Assembly: GCA_016806645.1 (NCBI GenBank)
Contig: JACSYO010001821.1
Location: forward strand, 826,001 to 890,000
Direction: 5' to 3'
DNA length: 64,000 bases
DNA from: Ophiodon elongatus
Taxonomy: Eukaryota; Chordata; Actinopteri; Perciformes; Hexagrammidae
This document shows, piece by piece, positions 13,080 to 25,224 of this stretch (position 1 is the stretch's first letter; each line of letters begins with the position of its first letter). Below the pieces are notes generated by a model. It worked only from the letters and a program-made list of their open reading frames with translations. It was not told the DNA's origin and searched no databases. The position numbers and the translations under genes are program-made.

Positions 13080-13700
13080 ACTTCTCATGCTTGTGCACAA
13101 GCATAGAAGCAGAGCCATCCGACCTCTGCAGCTCATCCAGGATGCAGCAGCTCGACTGGTCTTTAACCTAAATTCACCCACACTACTCTGCTCCTCCGCT
13201 CTCTTCACTGGTTACCGGTAGCTGCTCGCATCCGTTTCAAAACATTGGTACTTGCGTACCATGCTGCGAACAGATGGGGTCCAGTCTACATCCAGGACAT
13301 GGTCTAACCTTACACCCAGCCCGCTCACTCCACTCTGCATCTGCCAATTGGCTTGTAGCTCCGTCACTAAGCTAAACACTCAACAACATCACGACTGTTT
13401 GCTGTCCTGGCTCCTAAATGGTGGAACGAGCTCCCCAATGACATCAGGACAGCAGAAAGTCTCTACATCTCCCTCCGCAAACTAAAATCACATCTCCTCC
13501 GACTATACCTGGAGTAAAAAATAAATAAAACACTTAAATGGCACTTACTTACAGCACTTGGTAGTTTGGCTTTCTTGAGGAAATTGTACTTTCTTGATTC
13601 TTGTTGTTCTGGGTTTGAACTGGTTGAATGCACTTATTGTAAGTCGCTTTGGATGAAAGCGTCTGCTAAATGTAATGTAATGTAATGAAAAATGTAATGC
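13080..13700 (+). mobile_element. 5'-truncated L2-type LINE with 3' tail
   Basis: The C-terminal end of an L2-clade reverse-transcriptase ORF is visible in pieces: HRSRAIRPLQLIQDAAARL from 13103, then after a frame change LRSLHWLPVAARIRFKTLV near 13195, and later a segment like APKWWNELP/TSIRTAESL-type text near 13400-13470. The 3' end carries AAGTCGCTTTGGATGAAAGC GTCTGCTAAATG and short ATGTA repeats at 13672-13690, the tail stem-loop typical of L2 elements. Frameshifts and stops show it is dead. The 5' part of the ORF is missing. Confidence 0.88.
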
Positions 13701-13881
13701 ACACAAAGGCTGCCCTTTGTGACTGCTTATCTATGGTCCGCTTAAGGTCCCATCAACCTCGATAACAGAATACAGAACCATTATGTTTACCGTTATACAC
13801 CTGTTCTCTATTTTATTATGTCTCACTCACCTCTCTCTCCTTTCTTCTCTCTCTCTGTCTACCTAATGGTCGTTCTCTCAG

Positions 13882-13963
13882 GACGGGAACTTCACCAGGG
13901 AAGAAATCATGCCGTCGGAGCCACCAGCCAAGATTGTCGGACAGTCCTCCTTCGTCGACTTCG
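13882..13963 (+). CDS. itfg1: ITFG1 coding exon B (FG-GAP region)
   Basis: Eighty-two bases encoding DGNFTREEIMPSEPPAK followed by IVGQSSFVDF and the first base of an Asp codon. The acceptor ends TCTCAG at 13881; the donor is GTGAGA at 13964, phase 1. Val-Gly-Gln-Ser-x-Phe-x-Asp-Phe-Asp is a family hallmark leading into a calcium-binding loop. Asn-Phe-Thr near the start is an N-glycosylation sequon, fitting an extracellular domain. The acidic loop is cut by the intron: Asp-Phe here, Asp-Gly-Asp-Gly in the next exon. The frame read straight past the donor quickly reaches a stop, supporting the border. Confidence 0.95.
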
Positions 13964-14736
13964 GTGAGAATGCCAGAGATTTGTGATACCTTTTTAGGGA
14001 TGCCTTTTAAAACCAGCACCAGCATATACTGTGGAGGTTTAGATTGTTGTTGGACGGGCTCAAAATGTAAAAGAACAAAATATATATCTAAAACACAGGA
14101 TGTCAAAAGTGTCTTCCACAAAAAGTGTGTGTGTGTCTCACAGATCTATTCATTCCCTAAGTCCTTTAAGCCCCCTCTGCATTTGAAGCCGTGTTGCTTC
14201 AAGGGCTTCCGAATAGGACTGTCTGGTCTTTTTGGCTTTGGCATTTTCACTACAGATCTCTCATCTCATAACTTTCTTCCTCCACCACCAGACAGGCTAA
14301 TCTCACGCGTGCATGCACTGTTGCAAGCACAAACTCTGATACACACACTCAATCCCACAAAGAGCCAGATTTTTATTTGTGTGTGAACATCTTATCCCCT
14401 TAAACAATCTTGGCCAGTAGTATTCATTGTTCAGCTCAGCTTTACATTTATCCCCTGCAAATCTCCGCTGGCGCTCTAATCTCCAGGCTGCAGCCTGTTT
14501 CGCCAAACGTGGCTCCTGGTCACTCTTGTCGGAGCTCGCACCTCCGCCAGAGGAAGGGGGAGAGTCGTGATGGCTTCTTGTGCTTGTTTTAGAAGCTAAA
14601 TACCATTTGGATTAACGGGGCCGATGGCAAAGCCACATTAACTCACCATGGACCCCCGGGGCTACTGCTTTTTCAAGGCTTTTCTAATACTCAATATTTA
14701 TCTCTCCCGCACTTAATGCATGCATAAATGCGCCTT

Positions 14737-14755
14737 ACACACACACACACACACA

Positions 14756-14794
<39 letters not shown>
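14737..14794. repeat. (CA)n microsatellite
   Basis: About 28 CA units with one CCCA interruption near 14758. Confidence 0.94.
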
Positions 14795-14796
<2 letters not shown>

Positions 14797-14877
14797 GGGG
14801 GAAGAGAGTCTTTGTTACCAGTATGTCTCTTTAGGAGCGTCAGTGGCCTCTCACCCTTCACTCTGTCAGCATCCTGT

Positions 14878-14930
14878 TAGATAGATAGATACTTTATTAA
14901 TCACGCAAGGGGACATTTTTTCACTATAGC
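14878..14930 (-). mobile_element. Short retroelement 3' tail with (ATCT)n
   Basis: The + strand GATAGATAGATACTTTATTA followed by ATCACGCAAGGGGA is the reverse of a common fish retroelement tail that ends AATAAAGTATCTATCTATC. Only about 50 bases remain. Confidence 0.55.
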
Positions 14931-15708
14931 GCAATAAAAGTCTTCCTGTTTATTTTGTCCCCGCGAGTCTCGTGGGCCCTTTTTACGTCGTCGGAATAGA
15001 AAGACCGGTTGCGCTGCGCGCCTCCCGGGGTAAATGTGAATAACTCTGAGCACACACGGCTCAGTTGGCTGATCTGGATGAATAAATAGTCTAAAGCCAA
15101 ACGTAAGCTACTCTTAGCTTTAGAATGAGACCGTGAAACGTTTGATGACCGGCGCCCTCAGTTATCAAAAGTGGCAATTACGGGATAATTTCCCTGCTTC
15201 CATTGAAATGTTTATCTGTGAAGTGCTGATTCACATTGCAGATGCGGTAGCGCAAGTGGAGGAGAGACATAAATTCAGCAAACGGAATAATGTCACCGCA
15301 ATATCACAGAAGTGACACATTAATATGAACCTGAAGCTTTCTAACATTATCTAGCATTTAGCCAGCATCAGATAATGGTCATACCAGACCACGTAAAGAA
15401 TGTTTCTCCAATGGAAGACCAGACAATGAATACTACTTGGCAATACAGACTATAGACTTGTTATTACTCCCATTACGTCTTAAAAGTACGATAAAGATTC
15501 GATTCGATATCCTAACAAGCTCACATTGTATTCTGGTTTGTGTCAGTCTTTTTTTTCTTGTAAGATTAAGGACCCCCAACCCACCTTTTTTTTCTCTCTT
15601 TTTGCCACTGTGACCTTATCACTCAGTTTGATATGTGCTGCCGTTAGCTGTATGACGTTTGATGCATTTTTAATTAACATTTGGGCTCTTGTGGTACTCG
15701 TGCACGTG

Positions 15709-15709
<1 letters not shown>

Positions 15710-15750
<41 letters not shown>
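15710..15750. repeat. (CA)n microsatellite
   Basis: About 20 uninterrupted CA units, 138 bases upstream of a (GT)n tract of the same length. Confidence 0.95.
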
Positions 15751-15753
<3 letters not shown>

Positions 15754-15886
15754 CTTCACACTGATAAACACATCCTTATTGGCAAGATTAATCTGTTAAT
15801 CTCATTGCAGCTAGGGGTGTCCATCAAATATTTAGTGAACAAACTTCCCCTTCCCAAATTGGCAATAATGTATGAGCCAGAGGGGA

Positions 15887-15888
<2 letters not shown>

Positions 15889-15929
<41 letters not shown>
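15889..15929. repeat. (GT)n microsatellite
   Basis: About 20 uninterrupted GT units, complementary to the (CA)n at 15710-15750. Confidence 0.95.
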
Positions 15930-15931
<2 letters not shown>

Positions 15932-17925
15932 ATTTGCTGTTGAGTGTGTGCATTTAATTCATCATCTCTGGGGGCGGTGACCTTTTTTTGTTTAAATCTC
16001 AAGCTTATCTCGACAAAAACTTTTTAATTTCTTTAATCTCCTCCTCTTTTTTTGTTCCCCCCCCCCGCCTTCCTTCGGCTGGGAAATGTCACTTGAAGAC
16101 GTTGCCCTCGTTAGCCGGGGATTGAAGCCTCGTGAGGGTCACGCTTCTAATAATCTGCCAAATTCTCGGAGAGAGATGCCTTGCAGGATATAGTGCGTCT
16201 CTTATTTTTGTCCCGTTTTGTCTCCTTCAATCAGCCCCTCCTCGGCTGTCGCTGTCTATCTTTATTTCTCTTGATCTACTGTATATCTGCCGTCTGTGGC
16301 TCTCTCGCCTTTCACTCTCGTTTTCCTTCCCCTCCCTCGATTCTTCATCGAAACAGCTCTGGGCGTCACTCGCATTGTGTTGCTGGATGAGGACTCTGTA
16401 GTGACCCACTACCACCCCCTCGATCCTTTTAAGTCCCTTTCTTTTTCCAGTGTTCATAAAAGCTTCACTATGCACTTCACTTAAGAGATGGAGGGATTAG
16501 TGTGTTGCAACAATACCAATTATTTAAAGGATTTAGAATATGGTGTGAAAAGCAACAGTTGAATAGGTGATTACAGATTACATCAAACATGCTGTCAAAT
16601 AGTGTTAGACTTTAATTTTAATCACAGTCATTACTCTAGCTATATCTTGTAGTCCCTTTCTGTATCTTTAACTTTCATATTGTGAGGCGGAGACAAAAAG
16701 AGCCGGTGCTCCCTGCCAACAACAGTGGATTCAGTGTTTTTCATCAAATCTATGGGGCTGAATGGGAGGCTGGGGATGACAAGAATTGCACACAAGACTG
16801 AAAGAGAACCTGCACTCTTATGTAAACAAAAAAAGCAACCCTCTTTAGATATATTTTATGCCACAAGTCCAGAATGGATGTATTTCAGTCTATTTTCTGT
16901 CTGTAGTTTCTACTACAGTTGTAAGAAAGATGCACACGCGCAGCTCCAATGTGATGCAAGACTATAGAAGTGATGCGATGGTCCCTTCCCTTCAGTGCTT
17001 ATTGCTGAATATGTTCAAGGTGTCAAGTTCATAGGAAGTAAATGATTGACGCCCTTTAGACTTTGCATTAAAATGCACTTTATGTGATCAGATTGCTATT
17101 GGATATTGCTCGACCACACAAAATTACGGGTGTAAATGCACCCGAACCGCAAAATGGATGGATTGTGTTTATTTTGGTCGAAAAGCGCTGGACGACATTG
17201 GACTCAAGTGTAAACAAGTAATAATGCGCAACTAGTTCACCCATGCTTTCAGGGTTTAACTTTTGTTTTTTTTGTCGTGTCATCACCATTCGTATTAATA
17301 CAACCAATGTGTTCATGATTCAAGAGCACAGGGTTCTTCATAGATTTAGCCCCTCGGGAAATAAAAAATGACGGCTTGACTCCAATTTCAAGTTGACTGT
17401 GGGGTCACCCATGGGTGATACGACTCATCGCCGTTCAGGAAGCAGCCCTGCCTCTTTGTCAAGTCCAGTTCACCAATCAAGGGCAACTGTGCTTTCACAA
17501 TTGTGGTTAATGTTAAAACAAAACCTCTCCGACAGTCACCAAAAAAAAAGTTAATTGCATTCCATTATATGTGTTGCTGTTTTTGTGCCTTTTCCAATGT
17601 TTCTCCCAATATTTATTCGTAATCTACTTATCTAAAGTACTTCCATTATCCTCCTGCTGCGTCAGCATATCTCTTCCCACCATTCTAACTCTGTCAATGT
17701 TGTTATCATTCAGTGTTTGTCTCTCTGCATTTGGCCATATGACCACCTTCCCCCAGGCTAATTAAAGAGCACATCTTGGCTTTACTGAGGAGCTTTGAAT
17801 GAGTGACCTCAGGGAGGCCAGATCGAGGAGCGAGAGTGGGGCAAATGAAAGAGTGAGGAGGATTGGCACACTTCAAAAACCACATGAAGTGAGATCGAGA
17901 AGAGGATAGAGAAATCAAAATGTGC

Positions 17926-18025
17926 CGAGGAGGAGAGAGGAGGAGGAGGAGGAGGAGGGGGAGGAGGAGGAGGAGGAGGAGGAGGAGAGAGGAGAGAGGA
18001 GAGAGGAGAGGAGAGAGGAGAGGAT
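17926..18025. repeat. (GGA)n-rich purine tract
   Basis: About 100 bases of G and A only, mostly GGA and GAGAG units. Candidate for triplex or G-rich structure. Confidence 0.93.
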
Positions 18026-18787
18026 GAAATAGAGCGCTGAGCAGCATGGCATTCCCGTGTGATCTGAAGTGGGAATTATTTCCATCACACTGTCAATTCT
18101 CTCTCCATCCTTCTCCCTCAAATTCTCCCCCATCTGTCTCCAACTACAGTTTTCCTCGCCATCTCTCTGTCTCTTGAAAGTGTTTTTCTGACATCGGCAA
18201 CAATAATTCGACAACGCAACATAACCGCGTCGTCTAGGTGCAAAGGCCGGCTTTTGTGATTCATATTTTTCATGCAGCTCGGCCTGCTCTCTGCCACAAA
18301 AACATATAAAGTTAAGCTTTATCTAAGAATTCTAAGAAAGCTCATTTAGTGAGCTGCTGCAGCATCCTCATAAAATAAATGTGTGTCCATATCGTTCTCA
18401 TGTATTTAGGAAATACAGTTTTAAGAACGGTTATAATTACGTGTCCTCTTCTGCTTAATGGAGATCTAACCTGATCCAAGTCATGTTTCAGGCGTTCCCT
18501 TCCTGGGTCTGTTCACTACTGGGATCAGGCCCTCTGACATTGGCTACTCTTAAAAAAAAAAAAAAAACAGTTGAATGAGAGTCCGTCTTCAGATTGTGTC
18601 GTGGTTTTGGTTGAGCTAAATATGGAGTGCTGTCCTGAGGTCTTCAGTGACGGGTATAGTGATTTCGGGCCGACACAGATCCAAACATCTGGATCGGGTT
18701 CTGCTGATCTGATTACACATGCGCGTACCGTGTCGTGCATCGGCAGCACGCCGTTTGGCCGCATAGTTGAGGGAGAGAACGACAAAC

Positions 18788-18895
18788 ATGTCAGCTGTTT
18801 GGAGGTATTTCACGCTTGTTGTGCAAGAAAGTTATTTGCCAACTTGCAATGTCTATGAAGCCAATGCTTTGAGGGGTGGCAGTAGCACTGTGACT
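18788..18895 (+). pseudogene. BED-finger fragment of a decayed hAT/ZBED transposase
   Basis: The + strand frame reads MSAVWRYFTLVVQES, then LPTCNVYEANALRGGSSTVT. This matches the start of BED zinc fingers of hAT transposases and ZBED proteins (pattern VWxYF, then CNVC, then RGGxST). The second zinc cysteine is Tyr, and similarity is lost after the Ser-Thr segment before the expected His pair, so the copy is inactive. The surrounding 18560-19100 interval has two strong hairpins and may be the rest of the element. Assigned by pattern only. Confidence 0.5.
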
Positions 18896-18901
18896 CTGTA
18901 T

Positions 18902-18930
18902 CGGCCGGGTTTTATGGCTGAACCCGGCCG
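18902..18930. repeat. Perfect 10-bp hairpin
   Basis: CGGCCGGGTT at 18902-18911 pairs exactly with AACCCGGCCG at 18921-18930 across a 9-base loop. It lies just past the BED-finger fragment. Confidence 0.85.
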
Positions 18931-19061
18931 GCCTGTGTCGCCAACACTGGGTTTAGTGGCGTGTGTGTTTAATGTGTTCACATTATCTACCACACAGAGA
19001 TTTGCCACTTTCAGTCGATTGAACGGGCTACGCTATGTTTTGCCAACCAAAAGCTGATGCC

Positions 19062-19082
19062 TGGTTGCCAGTGTGGCAACCA
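19062..19082. repeat. Perfect 9-bp hairpin
   Basis: TGGTTGCCA at 19062-19070 and TGGCAACCA at 19074-19082 with a 3-base loop. Possibly part of a decayed DNA transposon end. Confidence 0.85.
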
Positions 19083-19233
19083 CTTTCAAAAGTCAGTGGT
19101 GAGCCCTGCATGTTTGTAACATTGAAATTGAAATTGAAATTGAACCTGATCAAATCAAAAAGAATATATATTGTATTCAATATTTTTTTTTGTCTCCCCC
19201 GTCTCTTTTTGCCTCAGTAACACAGACACAGGA

Positions 19234-19255
19234 CAACACACGCACACGCACACGC

Positions 19256-19302
<47 letters not shown>
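19234..19302. repeat. (CA)n microsatellite with CACG start
   Basis: About 34 units; the first few are CACACG variants. Lies about 122 bases upstream of a longer (GT)n tract. Confidence 0.95.
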
Positions 19303-19304
<2 letters not shown>

Positions 19305-19422
19305 AATGCTGCAAACGGGAGCGATTATTGTGGCTCCGTATGCTATGTTTGTGTTACCGGTTCGCTGGATGTCATGTGTCTGAGCAACTTACGAAGGCAG
19401 AACACATTTGGCTAAAACTGAG

Positions 19423-19559
<137 letters not shown>

Positions 19560-20778
19560 CATGGATGCACACGGGAATCCGTCCACCCGCCCGCGTTTGT
19601 GCGCTGGCGGTTCTGTTTCCAGTGCTAGACTCTTAATAGATGCACAGCATATGCCAGACAAAACAGGCCATCTGCCTTATCACTGAGGTAATTGCATTTT
19701 TCAAAGTGACAGCGGCCGATGCATAATTCATCATTAGGTAAAGCACAACGATGTCCCACAACCAAGTGTGTCAGCTAGCTTCACTGCAGGTAGGATGAAG
19801 GGGGGCTGTGCCGCGGCCAGCAGCTCACCGAGATAGGGAGATTCTTTTTTTTTTTTTTTTTCAGACGCCGAGACAGGAACGTGTTTGGAGGTGATATTTA
19901 AAGTAGGAAAGGCTGTCAAGCTGCGTGAAAGTTTGTGTGTGCGTGTGCGTGTGTGTGCGTGCAGGTAAGTCAGCATGTTAACAGGACAGCCTATTTCTCT
20001 CTGCTCTCCCCTCAGGCGTTCTTTCTCCACTCATCTTATTATTTTGTGTTACATCCAACCTCTCCTCCTCTCTCTCTTTTCTGTCGGCTTCATTCTCAAC
20101 TCAACCCCTGCATACATGTTTGCCCAATTTTTTCTTCTTTTTTTTCTTTTTCAACCTTCATTTCCCTTTTGTATATTTTTTCACAGGCTGTTTATTTTTT
20201 TTGGTCATATTTCCGACCAGTCTACTCCACTTTCTGACTCGCACTGGTTTTTTTCCAGTCTCGCATCCTTCATCACTTTCTCTCTCAGCCTCAGACGACT
20301 GCGGAGACACGGCTGAGCTCCTGGAGTCCTGCTCGGCTAGTTAAGATCGGGAGTGTTGTGTGAGCGGTATAATAACGTGTGTCTGCGTTGTGACAGACAT
20401 CCCTCCAGACCATATTAATGAAGTAAAAATCCAGCAACGGGAACTCTCCCTCATCAAGCACCTTTTTTTTCCTTTTTTTTTTTTTATATCTCTGGCATTT
20501 AGAAATATCACAATCCATATGCAATTGATTCAGTGTCCTGGGTTTACAGTTTTGAAAGTTCCGATATTAATTTGCACATTTTAATATGCAATTTAATGCA
20601 AATTTCAAAGTACATCTGGCATAAAATTGTCCTTCATTGAAGGTAAAACACACGTCCCCCTCTGTGTTATCCTTCCAGTATCTGCTGTGCAGTAATTATG
20701 CATAAGTAGTACTCTCAATTATGAGGACCCACCCACAGAGGTCTTCACATTAATCAGCACTTAGATTGTACTTGTTAC

Positions 20779-20800
20779 CAGAGGTTTTCAAACTTTGAGG
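20779..20800 (+). mobile_element. Possible hAT (Charlie-like) terminus
   Basis: CAGAGGTTTTCAAACTTTGA resembles the terminal inverted repeat wording CAGTGGTTCTCAAACTTT of hAT elements. No partner end was identified nearby, so this is a weak call. Confidence 0.35.
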
Positions 20801-22240
20801 AGTGTTCAGCCGTGAGTTGAAGGTGGGAGGGACAAGCGCATGCCAGTCTCGACCACAAACAAGGAGAAGTTAGTCTGTCACGCCGCTCGTTTCACCCTTA
20901 TTGCCCGATTGCTGCAATTTGCTTCAAAATTCATTCTCCTTCTTGGAGTCATACAGGTTTGTTGCAACTTTTTTTTTGCTAGGCAACCACCAAATCGACT
21001 GTTATTTTGCTGGGAAGTAAACAGATCTGTAGATTTTGTATTTGTTTAGTTCGTAGCTGGTTAAGTTACCTAGTGAAGAAACATCTGCATAAAAAATGAC
21101 ACTTGTGTAAGAGGCTGTTTCCAACAGTATCTCCCAGAGAGCGCCCGGCCAGCTAACTATCAGCAGCTTAGAGATCAGCGACTAGTGATGGAGTTTAACA
21201 ATGCTGACAGCTCGCTGTTGGCCGCTAACTTAACTGGCTTAGAAGTACAACTTTAAGGAATGGGTTGCGTTGGCTGTAGCTAATGAACTAAAATAAATGC
21301 AGGTGATGTCCGGTGCTTTTCTGCTCCAAATTGAAGTCATTTCAACTCGCTGCCGCAAAAACGCTAGGCACAGAGAGCGGGAAAAACCCCAAGGCGCTCC
21401 GCAACGGAGGATCGTAAAGGATGAAGCAAAAAGCTTCACGCGGCCCCAGGCTGCTAAAAAAGAGCTCTGTCAGTTCGTGGCCTTTGTCTCGGGTAAATCT
21501 GAACATACTGACATGTTATGCATATTATTAGATTCAGTTTGACTTATGCTTTCCAGGATATCATCTCCGTCCGTAGCAAATAAATGTGCTTAGAACTCAT
21601 AGAAAAAAGACCCTCCATATAGCTGTGCTTCCTGCCTGAGAATCATCATGTTCAGAAGCTTTCATTTGCACAATTGTAAACAGGAACTGCTGCTAGCCTA
21701 CTTTTAATGGTGCCAATTTTCCAAAATGTAAACCATAATATTCTAAAAATAAGGCTATAGTTGTAGCACTTCCTGCTAACATTTCTCAAAGCCCATCAAT
21801 TCATGCTTCACTATTCATAATAGTATGGAAGGAGACAGGGTTGTTGGGGAGGAGCAGTTGACATTATTTTGTCTTAGGGCGGCCTCAGTCAGGCCTCTGC
21901 TTTCACATTCGACAAAATGTTATTCAAACCTAAAAGGAGCATGAATAATGACTTTGTGCCCATTTCATAAGATCTTTACTTTTACACCTGGCAGATGAAT
22001 GAAATCCAATTCAACATGTGGAGTATGCAATGTGACATTTCGATTTTTGATTGATGATACATGCAGAGTCGACCTTATGAATGTTGAAGTGACGTAGATG
22101 CGCTCCTTTAACTTCAGAACAGTGTACGTAGGTTCCAAGCTAGAGAGATAAAGAGAGATACAAGAAGCTCTTGTTGTAAAATGTCTCTGAGATTATGGAG
22201 GCATACATAATAATACAAAGACGAAAGCTTCCGAAGTTTG

Positions 22241-22242
<2 letters not shown>

Positions 22243-22319
<77 letters not shown>
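22243..22319. repeat. (GT)n microsatellite
   Basis: About 38 uninterrupted GT units. Confidence 0.96.
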
Positions 22320-22321
<2 letters not shown>

Positions 22322-22609
22322 CTGCTATGTATTTTTGCTTTCTTTGAAACCTCCCGAAGGACCAGACCTCCGTCAAATCACACACATTTCTCCCCCTCGT
22401 ACACCTTTAACACACACGCACACACACACTATTGCAGAAAGCACACAGATCACCATCAGATCTTAGTGTTGGTAATGAGACGCAGGCTTCCGGCAGCCTC
22501 CCACCATGTGTGTTTGTGCGTGTGGATATTGTGATTTGCATCGTTATTGGTGCGGTGCTGCACTCTATGAATGCCAATGTGTCGTAATGCATATCTGCTC
22601 TGTCTCTGT

Positions 22610-22613
<4 letters not shown>

Positions 22614-22664
<51 letters not shown>
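22614..22664. repeat. (TC)n microsatellite
   Basis: About 25 uninterrupted TC units. Confidence 0.95.
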
Positions 22665-22668
<4 letters not shown>

Positions 22669-23063
22669 GCCTCCTCTGTTTTCCCTCCATTCCTCGGCCC
22701 CATGCCTCCCCTCTTCTCAGCGCCCTCTGTGTTTTTTAACCCATACCTGCAGTGTCCTCCCTCTGAGCATCTCTCAGCCAATCTCCGTCACGCCACGCTA
22801 TGTCAGCGGGTTTGAAAGATGAAAAGAGGGAGGCAGGCATTGAGGAAGGGAGAGAATGATGGTGAATAAAGAGGAGGGAGATGGACAGAGAAACCGATGC
22901 ATTAAGACTGAGGGGGGAGTAATAGTGGAGTGAGCCACTGACAGCGAAGTGAGTGGGAAGAGAGGGGAGACGGGTTGAAGGAGAGAGAGCATAACGGGAA
23001 TAAAAGAGAGAGATGAATAGATAGATGAAAGAAGGTATTCATGGAGGTAAGGACAGGAGGGAG

Positions 23064-23130
23064 TTAGGTAGGTAGGTAGGTAGGTGTGTGCGCGTGCGCG
23101 TGCGCGTGTGTGTGTGTGTGTGTGTGTGTG
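23064..23130. repeat. (TAGG)n plus (GT/GC)n compound repeat
   Basis: Five TAGG units pass into GTGTGCGCGTGCGCGTGCGC and then (GT)n. The GC-alternating middle is Z-DNA-prone. Confidence 0.92.
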
Positions 23131-23929
23131 GCAGAGCTGACAGTAAACACCAGAGACAGAATGGCGAGTGACAACCTCTGTGACTCCCCCACATCTACCT
23201 ACACTGCAAAACATGGGCTGCACTCGGTGCACTCAGCATTTGCCTTTTGTTGTCATTACACCAGCGCTAATGCAACTAATTAGATAGCAATCCCCATATC
23301 TAAATAGTGTCTTGAAAAAAATTAAATAAAATAATAGAAAATTCACTGTTTTGGTTCCAACCATCACAATATGTCGTGCACTAGATATTTGCAGCCGCCT
23401 GTGCCTGAATGTGGGCTCACTGACGCTCCATGTAGAATTGAGACAGATTAGCGGTTGCAAAATTGTGTTTAAACAATTCAAGTATTGCACTTCCATCACG
23501 TTAGGGGGCCTTAATAGAAACGGAGGGTCACAACAGAGGCAGCAGAGATTACCTTGCACAGGTGAAGCTCCAGAAACACAGGCTCCTACATTTCCCATAA
23601 TTTTCCCAAGTAACCTGGATGACATCATCAGGGTTCATTAGTCAGACTTGAGACAAACCCACAGAAGACATTATGCCACAGTTTTATTCACAGTAGTATT
23701 CCACATGGCAGGTCAACTTATTTTGAAGTGTTAAAGTGGTAAGTCAATAGACATATAATGAATATGTGATAGCTTTCATAATCCAATATTCATTTATTTA
23801 GAAAGCACTAAAGATTAATTGGTCACAGCTTTCTAAGTATGAGTATCTGCTGGCTTTCATTAATTTCATATCATTGCAAATTTAATATGTTTCAATCTTT
23901 TGACATTTGGCCAGACACTATAAGCAGTT

Positions 23930-24067
23930 TTAAGACACCACTTCTGGCTCTGCACATTTGAGATGGTAATTATACTAATTTTCTAAATAATGAATGAATT
24001 GAAAATGAATGAAAAAACAAATCTGTAGATATAATGCAAAACAAAAATTATTGTTAGTTGCAGCCTA
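23930..24067 (-). mobile_element. Possible hAT-like MITE end
   Basis: The end AATTATTGTTAGTTGCAGCC TAA resembles the ...AATCGTTAGTTGCAGCCCTA terminus of the fish MITE family also seen at 12487-12753. The rest of the interval is AT-rich and too diverged to align by eye. Confidence 0.4.
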
Positions 24068-24344
24068 AGTGCGAAATCGGATGTTTACTCGTCATTTTGT
24101 TTCAATTTTACAGTGTGCGCCTCCTTTAAATTGACACAATTAAAATAGAACGAACCGCAGTGTACGTTATAAAGAGATTTCCTGATTTCGTATCCCACAA
24201 ATAACCCCTCCTCTTTTTCTCTGTCCTCACACTGGATTGTGATGTTTCTATCCAGATTTTTAGCATTTTAAATGTACGTCGTCATCAGCCATCGCCTTTG
24301 ATAATAAATATGAATTAATTAATCTAACTTTGGAAACGAATATA

Positions 24345-24475
24345 ATTACCGTATGCCAATTTCAGCCGGGTTAAGGCGGTCAAAACGCCAGCAACACTTG
24401 TATAAAGAACAACTTTATTTCAGTTTCAGCTCGTGGCCTTCATCATCAGGCTCATTGTCAACCACAGACAGTTTG
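24345..24475 (-). mobile_element. Tail of a Penelope-like retroelement with degenerate hammerhead-like core
   Basis: On the minus strand, CTGATGA (24449-24443), then GAAGGCCACGAG, then GAAAC (24427-24423), is followed by AATAAA (24419-24414) and TTGTTCTTTATACAAGTGTT. The order CTGATGA, hairpin, GAAAC is the hammerhead ribozyme core that published work reports in Penelope-like elements, and the wording GAAGGCCACGAG-GAAAC plus AATAAAGTT is a frequent fish retroelement tail. Here helix II is damaged and the expected GTC after GAAAC is missing, so it would not be active. Family assignment is inference. Confidence 0.45.
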
Positions 24476-25224
24476 ACATGTTTCTCACGTGATTTTAAAT
24501 ATGTAACAGTACAAGGAGGAGTTGCTGACTTATTATCTTTAGCGGCATGTCACCTCGTCCATCACACTTTTTCTCTGTTTCGCTGCCTCTCGCTCAGTCG
24601 CAGAGACAGCCACACTCGGTTTCTCCTCCTCGCCGGCTTTTTTGTACTGCCATTCTTCATCAGTGTCATCCGGTTCTCCATTCCACGTGGCACAACATCT
24701 GTTCGGGAGTGTTGCACTTGCCCGGTTGAAAAGGACTCGGAGAAGCAGTGCGACGCGAGAAGCCCGGAAGCACTTTGGCCTCTCCGTGTCTGGTGTCAAT
24801 TTACGTGCCAACCTCTGAACACAGAGTGCACATGCAGCGTCTTTCTGAAATGTCCAAAAATCTCACCAAACTAAATATTCAGAGGCTTCATTGTTCTGTG
24901 TTTTTGTTGTGTGAGTAATGACGTCCCAGTGAGCCGCGGCGATGAGCATGCACACGTCACACCGGGGGTCCTGCAACTTGAACCCTTAATTGGAATGCAG
25001 TGATCGTTAGTGTTATTAGACGTCTTCTTGCCTGTCGTCCTCCTGCTTTTACATATCTAAATATCTGCAGTGAAATTGGGCTGTAGCTCATAAAAAGGGT
25101 CCAGTGACATCACGTCATGACTTCAGACAGGAACCCAAAGGAATCTAATTATTGGCCTCAACTGTTAAGGACCTAAATTCAGTCATATACAAACATTTGA
25201 GTCAAAGAGAGAAAGTATCCTGCG

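Larger units (their letters stand above)
4330..13881 (+). other. itfg1: ITFG1 intron, 9552 bp, phase 0
   Basis: Non-coding. Contains long (GA)n at 4902, a diverged tandem interspersed repeat at 6060-6400, microsatellites at 6796, 8203, 9345, 9822 and 12107, a hAT-like MITE remnant at 12487-12753 and a 5'-truncated L2-type LINE at 13080-13700. The intervals 5000-6050, 6900-8200, 8300-9340 and 9900-12100 show no gene or recognisable repeat; short open frames there carry no domain and no splice or codon support. Confidence 0.9.

Noticed and set aside
24353..24874. A 173-codon + strand frame
   Set aside because: It overlaps the antisense retroelement tail at its start, and its composition (Ser, Cys, Phe rich) and lack of any domain suggest chance.
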